Assembly: GCF_900113115.1 (NCBI RefSeq)
Contig: NZ_FOOF01000019.1
Location: 62,001 to 126,000 of the forward strand
Reading direction: 5' to 3'
Length of the DNA: 64,000 nt
DNA from: Duganella sp. CF458
GTDB taxonomy: Bacteria > Pseudomonadota > Gammaproteobacteria > Burkholderiales > Burkholderiaceae_D
Position 1 is the stretch's first letter; every line of letters begins with the position of its first letter. Made by a program: the position numbers and the translations under genes. The notes beneath the pieces were generated by a model, which saw only the letters and a program-made list of their open reading frames with translations, ran no database searches and had not been told where the DNA came from. Shown one piece after another: positions 7,029 to 15,061 of the stretch.

Positions 7029-8555
7029 TTGGAATACAAAGCGTTTGAGCACTTAGTCCGCCGACTGGAACTGGACTCGCATGCCAGCCCGGAGACTTTC
7101 CGCCGCAAGGTGCTGGCGATCAGCCTGGCCGCTTATGCAATCCTGTTTGGATTGCTGGCCGGGCTGCTTGCATTATTTGTCATGCTGGTGCATTGGGCCG
7201 TCGAGTCCCACCGTGCCTTTGCCATGTTCAAGGCTGGCCTGGCGGGCCTGTTCCTGCTGTCGCTGATCTTTGTTGTCCTGCGTGTGATGCTGATGCGCCT
7301 GGAGCCGCCGTTCGGGCGTGAACTGGTGCGCGAAGAAGCACCCAAGCTGTTCGATATTCTCGACAAGCTGTACGGCAAGCTGAAAGGCCCACGTATCGAT
7401 CATGTGATGATCACGGACGAATTCAACGCGGCGATCGTCCAGCACGCCCGCTTCGGCATTTTCGGCGGCTACCGCAACTACCTGCTGGTCGGCCTGCCGT
7501 TCCTGCTCGGTTCCACGCCCAAGGAGATGTTGTCCGTGCTGGCGCATGAATACGGCCACCTGTGCGGCGACCATGGCAAGGGATCCGTGCGCATCTATCG
7601 CCAGCGCCGCCTGTTCGTCGCCATGTACCAGCACCTGGAAAGCAGCGCGGACGAAAGTATGCTCAGCGCGGCAATCATCCGCGCCCTGAAGCACTTCTTC
7701 CCTTATTACAGCGCCTACACTTTTGTGCTGTCGCGCCAGGACGAATACGAAGCCGACCAGACCGCGGTCGACATGGCCGGCCACACCGCGACATCGCATA
7801 TGCTGGTACGCTCACGCTTGCTCGGCGAATGGATCGCCCGTGATTTCTGGCCGAGCATGTATGAGAATGCGGACCGGCTGGAGAAGCCGCCATTCATGCC
7901 GTTTTCTTCGATGCGCTTGGCGATCAAGGCCAATTACGACGAATGGGCCACCAAGCAGGCCCTGGATGCCGCCTGGGCCAAGGCCTCGGACCTCGACGAC
8001 ACCCATCCCTGCCTGCGCGAGCGGCTGGATGCCATCGACATGGCGCCGTCCCTGCCGCCTCCAGTCGATACCTCCGCGGCCGACGTCATGCTGGCGTCCA
8101 GCGTCGGCAAGCGGCTGGAATCGGAGCTCGACCAGGATTGGTGGGAAGTCAATTCCCGCGGCTGGGTCCATCGCTTCCGCCACGTGCAGAATTCGCGTGT
8201 CCGCATCGGCGAGCTGTCCGCGATAGCGCTGGCTAAATTATCGGTGCAGGACCTGATGGAGCTGGCATCCTTGAAGCTGGAATTCGAGGAAACGGTTTCC
8301 GCCAAACCGGCGCTGGTCGAGTTGATGAAGCGGGCCGGCGGGCCATATCCGCGTGCCTCGCTGATGTACGGGCGCGTGCTGGTGGCCGAAGGCGACCGCC
8401 GCGGCGTCGATCACCTGCGCGAAGCGGCGCTGAACGAGCCGCGCCTGCTGCAGGAAGCCGCGCAACGCGGCTACCAATTCCTGCTGGAGAGGGATGGCGA
8501 AGCCGTCGCCAAACGCTGGTGGGGCAGTGTCGTGCCCCAGGACGAACCGGCCTAA
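7029..8555 (+). CDS. M48-family membrane metalloprotease
   Basis: A 508-aa protein with two hydrophobic segments near the N-terminus (about 29-56 and 62-85), then a zinc metalloprotease domain. The HExxH zinc site is HEYGH at residues 173-177, and a downstream DEYEAD supplies the third ligand, as in the M48 (HtpX/Ste24-like) family. The C-terminal 150 residues have no recognisable catalytic motif and look helical. The start is TTG at 7029: AAGGAG at 7018-7023 lies 5 bp upstream, and no in-frame ATG fits. The gene lies 13 bp after the chemoreceptor, so it is probably the last gene of the carAB operon. It ends tail-to-tail with thyA with a 4-bp overlap. The substrate is unknown; M48 enzymes usually act in membrane-protein quality control. 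Confidence 0.85.
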   Translation: MEYKAFEHLVRRLELDSHASPETFRRKVLAISLAAYAILFGLLAGLLALFVMLVHWAVESHRAFAMFKAGLAGLFLLSLIFVVLRVMLMRLEPPFGRELVREEAPKLFDILDKLYGKLKGPRIDHVMITDEFNAAIVQHARFGIFGGYRNYLLVGLPFLLGSTPKEMLSVLAHEYGHLCGDHGKGSVRIYRQRRLFVAMYQHLESSADESMLSAAIIRALKHFFPYYSAYTFVLSRQDEYEADQTAVDMAGHTATSHMLVRSRLLGEWIARDFWPSMYENADRLEKPPFMPFSSMRLAIKANYDEWATKQALDAAWAKASDLDDTHPCLRERLDAIDMAPSLPPPVDTSAADVMLASSVGKRLESELDQDWWEVNSRGWVHRFRHVQNSRVRIGELSAIALAKLSVQDLMELASLKLEFEETVSAKPALVELMKRAGGPYPRASLMYGRVLVAEGDRRGVDHLREAALNEPRLLQEAAQRGYQFLLERDGEAVAKRWWGSVVPQDEPA

Positions 8556-9523
8556 ACCGCCATCGGCGCCGTCAGCGGCGCGTGGTGCTGGTAGCCTTCC
8601 AGCGTGAAGTCGGAAGGCTCGATCTTCTCCAGCCATTCCGGCTCGTACTTGCCGGTTTCCGCGAACGACGGCACGCGGCTGTCGATGCGCAGTTGCGGCA
8701 GCGGCAGCGGCTCGCGCTTCAACTGTTCCTGCACCATCTCCATGTGGTTCTCGTAGATGTGGGCGTCGCCGATAAAGTAGCTGAACCAGCGCGGCTGGTA
8801 GCCGGTCAGGCGCGCCACCAGGTGCAGCAGGGCGGCCCCTTCTGCGATATTGAACGGCGTGCCAAGGCCGATATCGTTGCTGCGCACATAGAGGCACAGC
8901 GAGATCTCGCGCGTGGTGGCGTTCGGGATGAACTGGTACAGCAGGTGGCAGGCCGGCAGCGCAACCTGGTCCAGCACGGCCGGGTTCCAGCCGTGGAACA
9001 GGATGCGGCGGCTCGACGGGTTGTTGACGATGGTATCGAGGCACTCGCGCAACTGGTCGATCGCCTTGTACATCAGGACTTTCTGCACGCCGTCTTCCAC
9101 CAGCGGGGCTACCTGGCGGAAGCCGTTGCGTTGCGCGTCTTCGATCTGCGCGGTCGCGGCGGCCTCCAGCACCTTATACCCTGGCCATTGGCGCCATTGC
9201 ACGCCGTACACCGGACCCAGGTCGTCGGTGCCGGTGCGGTGCGGGTTGGCCAGCCATTGCGCGTTCTCGTTGGCGTTCTGGTCCCACACCTTGCAGCCCA
9301 GGGCGCGGAAGTCGGCGGCGCTGCGGGAGGCGCGCAGGAAGGCGCACAGCTCGCCCACCACCGACTTGAAGGCCAGCTTCTTGGTCGTCACGGCAGGGAA
9401 GCCGTCGTTCATGTCGAAGCGCATCATCGCGCCGGGCACGCTCAGGGTGCGGATGCCGGTGCGGTTGTCCTGCCAGCTTCCTTGTTCCAGCACAGTGCTG
9501 ATCAATTCTTTGTACTGCTTCAT
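8552..9523 (-). CDS. thyA: Thymidylate synthase
   Basis: Converts dUMP to dTMP using methylene-tetrahydrofolate and yields dihydrofolate, the substrate of FolA. The protein is 323 aa, against about 264 in E. coli; the extra residues form an insert in the middle (about 115-165) before the SSRRI segment. Key features are the N-terminal DRTG-like NRTGIRTLS, the active-site Cys192 in LPACH, the RSND stretch that matches the phosphate-binding R-S-x-D motif, and GLGTPFNIA. The C-terminus ends APMAV, like the APVAI end of E. coli ThyA. GGAGA lies 5-8 bp before the ATG. It is the last gene of the long minus-strand run, 12 bp after the helicase gene. Confidence 0.95.
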   Translation of the reverse strand: MKQYKELISTVLEQGSWQDNRTGIRTLSVPGAMMRFDMNDGFPAVTTKKLAFKSVVGELCAFLRASRSAADFRALGCKVWDQNANENAQWLANPHRTGTDDLGPVYGVQWRQWPGYKVLEAAATAQIEDAQRNGFRQVAPLVEDGVQKVLMYKAIDQLRECLDTIVNNPSSRRILFHGWNPAVLDQVALPACHLLYQFIPNATTREISLCLYVRSNDIGLGTPFNIAEGAALLHLVARLTGYQPRWFSYFIGDAHIYENHMEMVQEQLKREPLPLPQLRIDSRVPSFAETGKYEPEWLEKIEPSDFTLEGYQHHAPLTAPMAV

Positions 9524-9535
9524 GCGATTCTCCGT

Positions 9536-11071
9536 TTATCGTTTGTTGCCACGGCCGCCGGGCTTGGCGGCGGCACGGCCGGCAGCGCGCGCCGCCGATT
9601 TGGCGCCGCGTGTCGCGGTCACCACGACTTTGCCGCCGGCGCCACCGGTGCCGCCGCTGCCACCATTCCCGGAGCGACCAGCGCCGCTGCCGGCGCCTGG
9701 ACTTCCGGCGCGCGCGCCGTAGATTGGTCCGCGCGAGCGTTGTTTTTCTTTTGGCGGCAAGTCTTCTTTCAGTGCGCCAAATCCGCCGGCAGGGCGCGGC
9801 GTGTCATCGCGCAATTGCGCCGGCGGCTTGGCTGCCGGGCGCTGCGGTTTGGCCGCACCGCGCGCCGGCTTTGCGGCGGTAGGGCGCGTGGCAGGGGTGG
9901 CCGAGGCGGGCGGGGTGCCGGTCGAAGGCACACGGTGGTCCGCTTCGAAGCCCGCTTCTTCCCGGCGCGGCAAGACTGCGCCGGTCATCTTCTCGATGGC
10001 CCGCAGCAGCTCGACTTCGTCCGCGCAGACCAGCGAAATTGCCTCGCCCTCGGCGCCGGCACGGCCGGTACGGCCGATGCGGTGCACATAGTCTTCCGCC
10101 ACCGTCGGCAGGTCGAAATTGACCACCAGCGGCAGGGCTTCGATATCGAGGCCTCGCGCCGCGACGTCGGTCGCCACCAGGATCTGCACAGCGCTCGCCT
10201 TGAAGCGCTTGAGCGCCTTGATCCGTGCCAGCTGCGGCTTGTCGCCGTGGATTGAATCTGCCGGGATGCCTTCGCCCTGCAGCAGGCCGACCAATTGCTC
10301 GACGCCCTTGCGTGTCTTGACGAAGACCAGTACCTGGCCCCAGCCTTCCTTGCGCAGCAGGTGCACGAACAGTTCCGCCTTGTTGCGTTTGTCGGTCGTG
10401 AACACCGTCTGGCGCACGGTGCGCGCCGCCGTGTTGGGCGCGCTGGCCTGCACGGTGAGCGGATCGCGCAGCAATTGCCTGGCCATGGCACGGATCGAAT
10501 CGGGCATGGTGGCCGAGAAGAGCAGCGTCTGGCGCTGCGCCGGCAGCACGGCAAACAGCAAATCCAGGTCGGCCGCAAAGCCGAGGTCCAGCATGCGGTC
10601 CGCTTCGTCCAGCACCAGGGCCGTCAACTGGCCGAACTCCAGTTCACCCTTGCGATGCAGGTCCAGCAGGCGGCCGGGCGTGGCCACCAGCACATCCAGG
10701 CCCTTGCGCAGTTTAGCCAATTGCGGCTCCATCGGCACCCCGCCGTAGGCTACGGCCGAACGCAGCGGCAGGTTGAAGCCATAGGTGTGGAAGCTCTGGT
10801 AGACCTGGTCGGCCAGTTCGCGCGTAGGCACCAGCACCAGGCAGCGCACGTGGTTCGGCGCGGCCTGCTCGCCAACCATGGTCAGGCGCTGCAGCAGGGG
10901 CAGGGCGAATGCGGCGGTCTTGCCGGTGCCGGTTTGCGCGGCGCCCAGCAGGTCGCGGCCCGCCAGGATTGCCGGGATAGCTTGTTTCTGGATCGGCGTC
11001 GGTGTGTTGTAGCCAATCGATTCGAGTGTACGAAGGAGCCCGTCAATCAGGTCCAGCGAAGCAAAACTCAT
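9536..11071 (-). CDS. rhlE: DEAD-box ATP-dependent RNA helicase, RhlE type
   Basis: A 511-aa RNA helicase expected in RNA remodelling or decay. Residues 1-30 carry the Q-motif region (NTPTPIQKQAIP). Walker A is AQTGTGKTAAF, motif II is VLDEADRMLDLGF, motif III is SAT, and motif VI is HRIGRTGRAG. The C-terminal 140 residues are low-complexity and rich in Ala, Pro, Gly, Arg and Lys, as in many RhlE proteins, and probably bind RNA. The ATG at 11071 overlaps the TGA of the upstream lyase gene (ATGA), which fixes the start; the frame stays open upstream but without family similarity. RhlE is chosen over DbpA or SrmB from the conserved core and the basic tail. Confidence 0.92.
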   Translation of the reverse strand: MSFASLDLIDGLLRTLESIGYNTPTPIQKQAIPAILAGRDLLGAAQTGTGKTAAFALPLLQRLTMVGEQAAPNHVRCLVLVPTRELADQVYQSFHTYGFNLPLRSAVAYGGVPMEPQLAKLRKGLDVLVATPGRLLDLHRKGELEFGQLTALVLDEADRMLDLGFAADLDLLFAVLPAQRQTLLFSATMPDSIRAMARQLLRDPLTVQASAPNTAARTVRQTVFTTDKRNKAELFVHLLRKEGWGQVLVFVKTRKGVEQLVGLLQGEGIPADSIHGDKPQLARIKALKRFKASAVQILVATDVAARGLDIEALPLVVNFDLPTVAEDYVHRIGRTGRAGAEGEAISLVCADEVELLRAIEKMTGAVLPRREEAGFEADHRVPSTGTPPASATPATRPTAAKPARGAAKPQRPAAKPPAQLRDDTPRPAGGFGALKEDLPPKEKQRSRGPIYGARAGSPGAGSGAGRSGNGGSGGTGGAGGKVVVTATRGAKSAARAAGRAAAKPGGRGNKR

Positions 11072-12159
11072 AGCGCGTCGCTCCATAAAGTGAGGGCTTG
11101 GCGGACTTGGTCGTCCGATAGTGTGAGCAGGTTGTCGCCGACATACCACTCGGTGTGGCTGGTGCCGGGAAGCTGCGCATGGGCGGCGCGGTTCAGCAGC
11201 CAAATGCCGTGATGCGCGGCGATTTCATTACGAATCTGCAGCAGGCGGTCGCGCTCGACCGGCACATGGATATGCAGCATATTCGCATGCGGCTGCGAAG
11301 GATTGGCGCGCAGTCGCGGGTAGTCGCGCAGGGTGTCGTACAGCCACCGCGTACGGCGCAAATAGTCAGGCATCGCCGCCAGGCGCGCATCGAACTGCAT
11401 TGCAGCGGCGACCACGTAAGGCGTGCGGTGGATCACATTGCCGCCCTGGCGGCGGAACCATTCCTGGGCACGGGCGATGAAAGCGCGGCTGCCCAGCAGC
11501 ATGGCGCCACCCAGGCCGCCGATGCCCTTGTACAGCGAAAGGTAGACGCTGTCGAAGCCCGCCGCCACGTCGGCCGGCGAACGGCCATAGCCGGCGGCGG
11601 CTTCCCACAGGCGGGCACCGTCCATATGCAGGTGGATGCCTTGTTGGCGGCAGTGGGCCTTGATCGCTTCCAGTTCGTCCCAGCGCGGCGACTGTCCGCC
11701 CAGTTCGCGTGCCGGCAGCTCCAGCGCTACGGCTGCCAGCCGGTCGGGCACGGCCTGCAACTCGCCAAGCGTGAACGGACGGTGCGGATCGCCCAATTGG
11801 ATGGCCTGGAAATGGTCCAGCAACTGGTGGTTGCTGCGTTCGTGCCTGAAAATGTGCGCAGTCGGGTGCAGCGCCACCAGCCGGCTGCCGCGGTCCATGC
11901 AGGCCAGGCGCAGGGCGGTGACCTGGGTCATGGTGCCGGTGATGCAGAAGGCCGCAGCCTCAAAGCCCAGCAGGCCGGCGATCTTCTGCTCGAAGGACTG
12001 GATCAGCTCACCTTCGCCGTACACGTCGTGGGCAATGCCGTTGGCCTCGCACCACGTGGCCATGGCGGCAAAAGTCTGCGCCGGCGCAAGTTGGCGATGG
12101 CCCGGCAGGACGGTGTGGCAACTCTGCCGCAACTCAGCATCGGTCACGTTGCGCCTCAA
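11068..12159 (-). CDS. Threonine aldolase-like PLP-dependent lyase
   Basis: A 363-aa fold-type I PLP enzyme of the beta-eliminating lyase / low-specificity threonine aldolase group, which cleaves threonine-like beta-hydroxy amino acids to glycine plus an aldehyde. Visible features are the cofactor-binding ITGTMTQ, the PLP-nitrogen Asp in HMDGARLWEA, and the Schiff-base Lys in SLYKGIGGLGG. The N-terminus lacks the usual DLRSDT start of LtaE and instead has a Cys-containing LRQSCHTVLPGH stretch, so it belongs to a diverged subfamily and its substrate may differ. The start is TTG at 12159, overlapping the TGA of the ABC transporter; a GTG 12 nt downstream is an alternative. It is translationally coupled on both sides. 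Confidence 0.82.
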   Translation of the reverse strand: MRRNVTDAELRQSCHTVLPGHRQLAPAQTFAAMATWCEANGIAHDVYGEGELIQSFEQKIAGLLGFEAAAFCITGTMTQVTALRLACMDRGSRLVALHPTAHIFRHERSNHQLLDHFQAIQLGDPHRPFTLGELQAVPDRLAAVALELPARELGGQSPRWDELEAIKAHCRQQGIHLHMDGARLWEAAAGYGRSPADVAAGFDSVYLSLYKGIGGLGGAMLLGSRAFIARAQEWFRRQGGNVIHRTPYVVAAAMQFDARLAAMPDYLRRTRWLYDTLRDYPRLRANPSQPHANMLHIHVPVERDRLLQIRNEIAAHHGIWLLNRAAHAQLPGTSHTEWYVGDNLLTLSDDQVRQALTLWSDAL

Positions 12160-13973
12160 TGGGTGACGTGGACATGGTGGAACTGCAGCGCAGCCAGGTT
12201 GGCGTAGATCCCGCCCAGCGCCACCAGCGATTGGTGGGTGCCGGTTTCGACGATCTTGCCGTCTTCCATGACGATGATGCGGTCGGCACGCTGCACGGTC
12301 GCCAGGCGGTGGGCGATGATGACGGTGGTGCGGCCGACCATGGCAGCTTCCAGGGCGCCCTGCACCAGGCGTTCGGATTCCGCATCGAGCGCACTGGTTG
12401 CTTCGTCAAGCAGCAGCAGCGGAGGGTTCTTCAGCAGGGCGCGTGCAATCGCGATACGCTGGCGTTGGCCGCCCGAAAGGCGCACCCCGCGCTCGCCGAG
12501 GAAGGACTTGTAGCCGTGCGGCAGGCGCTCGATGAATTCGTGTGCGGCGGCCAGGCGTGCAGCCTGGATCACTTCCTGGTCGGTCGCGTCGGCGCGGCCG
12601 TAGCGGATGTTCTCCATCGCATCGGCGGAGAAGATCACCGTATCTTGCGGCACGATGCCGATGGCGCCGCGCAGGGTGTGCAGGTCCAGCAGGCGGATAT
12701 CGGTGCCGTCGAGGCGGATGGCGCCCGATTGCGGATCGTAGAAACGCAGCAGCATCTGGAACAGGGTGGTCTTGCCGGCGCCGGAAGGACCGACCACGGC
12801 GATGGTCTCGCCCGGCTTGATGTCCAGCGTCACGTGGTCCAGTGCCAGCGTGTCGGGGCGCGACGGGTAATTGAACGACACTTCGGACAGGCTCAGGGCG
12901 GCGCCGTTGGCGGCGCGCGGCGCCAGGGCCTGCGGCTTTGCCGGGTTCTGGATGTCGGAACGTACCGCCAGCAATTCCAGCAGGCGCTCGGTGGCGCCCG
13001 CTGCGCGCTGGGCTTCGCCCATGACTTCGGACAGGGCGCCGATTGCACCGGCCACGATGGATGCGTACAGGATGAACTGGCCCAGGTCGCCGCCCGTCAT
13101 GGTGCCTTCCAGGACAGCGTGGGCGCCCAGCCACAGCACGAACACAATGGTGCCGAACACCAGCACAATAGCCAGCATGGTCAGGAAGGCGCGCGCCTGG
13201 ATGCGGCGCATGGCGGTGCTGAATGCGCCTTCGACGGAACCGCCGAAGCGCTTCGCTTCCAGGCCTTCATGGGTGAATGCCTGCACGGTCGGCATCGCGT
13301 TCAGGATTTCGCCGGCCATGGCCGAAGCATCGGCCACGCGGTCTTGCGAATCGCGCGACAGTTTGCGCACGCGGCGGCCGAAGATCACGATCGGCAGCAC
13401 GGTCAGCACCAGCAGGCCGATGATGATGGAGGACAGCTTGGGGCTGGTGACGAACAGCATCACCAGGCCGCCGAGGAACAGCAGCACGTTACGCAAGGCC
13501 ATCGAAATACTGGTGCCCACCACGCTCTGGATCAGGGTGGTGTCGGTGGTCAGGCGCGACAACACTTCGCCGGTCTTGGTGGTTTCGAAGAATTCCGGGC
13601 TTTGCTGCACCACGTGCGAATACACCGCATTGCGGATATCGGCAGTCACGCGCTCACCGAGCCAGGACACGCTGTAAAAGCGCGCCGCGGTTGCCAGCGC
13701 CAGCACCGTGGCGACCGTGAACAGGGCCAGGAACACCTGGTTGACGTGGGCCGCGCTGCGCACGCCGGCGTCGGTGCCGAAGCCCAGGTCGATCATCTGC
13801 TTGAAGGCGTATGGAATCGCCAGCGTGGAGGCCGCGGCGACCACCAGCGCGATGCCGGCAATGACGAAGCGGTTGCGGTAAGGCTTGAGGAAGGGCAGCA
13901 GGCCCCTGAGGGCGGCCAGGCTGCCCTTCGTGAGTTCTCGGGCTTCTGGCTGACCGTTGTTGGTGGTGCTCAT
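12156..13973 (-). CDS. ABC exporter, fused membrane and ATPase domains (MsbA/LmrA type)
   Basis: A 605-aa half-transporter that works as a dimer. Residues about 40-330 form a six-helix transmembrane domain (RFVIAGIALVVAAAS, FLALFTVATVLALA and further segments). The nucleotide-binding domain has Walker A GPSGAGKTTL, signature LSGGQRQRIAIARALL, Walker B LLLLDEATSALD and the H-loop in IIAHRLATV. The ATG at 13973 is chosen because the protein then starts like family members; the longer open frame upstream overlaps the next gene. Proteins of this type export lipids, peptides or drugs, and the substrate cannot be read from sequence. The neighbouring FtsX-like permease and AttH-like protein form a separate envelope transport module. 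Confidence 0.9.
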   Translation of the reverse strand: MSTTNNGQPEARELTKGSLAALRGLLPFLKPYRNRFVIAGIALVVAAASTLAIPYAFKQMIDLGFGTDAGVRSAAHVNQVFLALFTVATVLALATAARFYSVSWLGERVTADIRNAVYSHVVQQSPEFFETTKTGEVLSRLTTDTTLIQSVVGTSISMALRNVLLFLGGLVMLFVTSPKLSSIIIGLLVLTVLPIVIFGRRVRKLSRDSQDRVADASAMAGEILNAMPTVQAFTHEGLEAKRFGGSVEGAFSTAMRRIQARAFLTMLAIVLVFGTIVFVLWLGAHAVLEGTMTGGDLGQFILYASIVAGAIGALSEVMGEAQRAAGATERLLELLAVRSDIQNPAKPQALAPRAANGAALSLSEVSFNYPSRPDTLALDHVTLDIKPGETIAVVGPSGAGKTTLFQMLLRFYDPQSGAIRLDGTDIRLLDLHTLRGAIGIVPQDTVIFSADAMENIRYGRADATDQEVIQAARLAAAHEFIERLPHGYKSFLGERGVRLSGGQRQRIAIARALLKNPPLLLLDEATSALDAESERLVQGALEAAMVGRTTVIIAHRLATVQRADRIIVMEDGKIVETGTHQSLVALGGIYANLAALQFHHVHVTH

Positions 13974-13993
13974 TGCGTATTCTACGTTCTTGT

Positions 13994-15061
13994 TCAAAGT
14001 TTCATCGGACGGACATAGCCCGTCAACTCCAGGTAGCCGCGTCCCGCCGGCCTGCCGTTGCGCGCGACAGTCACCGCGCCTTCCCAATACACCGCGCCGG
14101 TCGAGCGGCGCGAATCGAGCTCCTGGTCCTGCTGCAAAGGACTGACCTGCCATTGTTCAGGGCCGGTGGAAATCAGGGTGGCGACGGGATACTCGGCTTG
14201 GGTGCGCGGTGATTTCCATCGCACCTGCGGGGTAAAACTGACCTGGTCCTGCGAATAGTGCGTGATCTTACCGGATGCATCGCGCCATGTCGCGTGGCCC
14301 CACAGTTTACCACCTTGGCGGTCCCTTATCTGGAATGCCATCAGTGCGCCGCCGTCGCTCAAATTGAGGCCGGCCCAGTCCCAGCCCGCGGCAGCCGGAT
14401 CGAGTACCTGGCTTGACCATTCGTGATCGAGCCAGGTGACGCCCTGCACGGCCTGCGGCGCGCCGTTGCGGCGGGTCAGGGTACCGCTGGTGCGCAGCTG
14501 GGGCTTGCTATAGTAATAACTCGCCTGCTCGGGGTTGCGGCCTTTGCGAGAGAAACCGGCGTCGCCTTGCAGCAGCACTGGCTGGGTAGGCTGCAACTTC
14601 AGCGCCAGCGCGAATTCGGCGGCGTCGATGTCGATATGATAAGTGCCGTCTTCGGCGCGCAGCATGTGCCAGCCATCCAGTTGTACGTTGGTATCCTGCG
14701 TGGAGGCGCTCGCCAGGCCGAAGCCGGCGCGCGCGGTACGCTGGTCGTGCAGCAGTTTGCCCTGCGCCGTATCGGAAAGTGCGACGTGGGCGACAATGAT
14801 GTCCTTCGGCGCGAACTGGCTGGGATTGTCGCGGCCATGGCCGGTGCTGCTGCGGAAGAACGTGACCTGGTAGCCGAGCTGGCGCCCGTCGCTGGTGTCC
14901 AGCCAACCGGTGGCGTACCACCATTCGGTCTTGAAGCCGGGGTGGGCGCCGAAGTCGCGCGGAAACTCGAGCCGGACGCCGGGCGTCACCGGCGTGAAGT
15001 CTGCGGCCTGCAGCGGCAGGCCGCTTGCCAGCGCGAGCAGGAGGCAAAGCAGGGCGCGCAT
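13994..15061 (-). CDS. AttH/CrtC-like (lipocalin-like) secreted protein
   Basis: A 355-aa protein with an N-terminal signal peptide (MRALLCLLLALASGLPLQA, cleavage before ADF). The body matches the AttH / carotenoid-1,2-hydratase-like double beta-barrel family: PRDFGAHPGF then KTEWWYATGWL near the start and WLDHEWSSQVL in the middle are its signatures. The family is often encoded next to FtsX-type ABC permeases, as here, and probably handles a lipid or other hydrophobic ligand in the periplasm. Its ATG overlaps the permease stop (TGATG at 15061), showing tight coupling. The name hydroxyneurosporene hydratase would be over-precise, since no carotenoid genes are nearby. Confidence 0.8.
   Translation of the reverse strand: MRALLCLLLALASGLPLQAADFTPVTPGVRLEFPRDFGAHPGFKTEWWYATGWLDTSDGRQLGYQVTFFRSSTGHGRDNPSQFAPKDIIVAHVALSDTAQGKLLHDQRTARAGFGLASASTQDTNVQLDGWHMLRAEDGTYHIDIDAAEFALALKLQPTQPVLLQGDAGFSRKGRNPEQASYYYSKPQLRTSGTLTRRNGAPQAVQGVTWLDHEWSSQVLDPAAAGWDWAGLNLSDGGALMAFQIRDRQGGKLWGHATWRDASGKITHYSQDQVSFTPQVRWKSPRTQAEYPVATLISTGPEQWQVSPLQQDQELDSRRSTGAVYWEGAVTVARNGRPAGRGYLELTGYVRPMKL

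Noticed and set aside
8519..10255. A 578-codon plus-strand open frame opposite thyA and rhlE
   Set aside because: Antisense shadow; thyA and rhlE carry strong family motifs on the minus strand.
12159..14018. A 619-codon plus-strand open frame opposite the ABC exporter
   Set aside because: Shadow of the exporter gene, with low-complexity translation.
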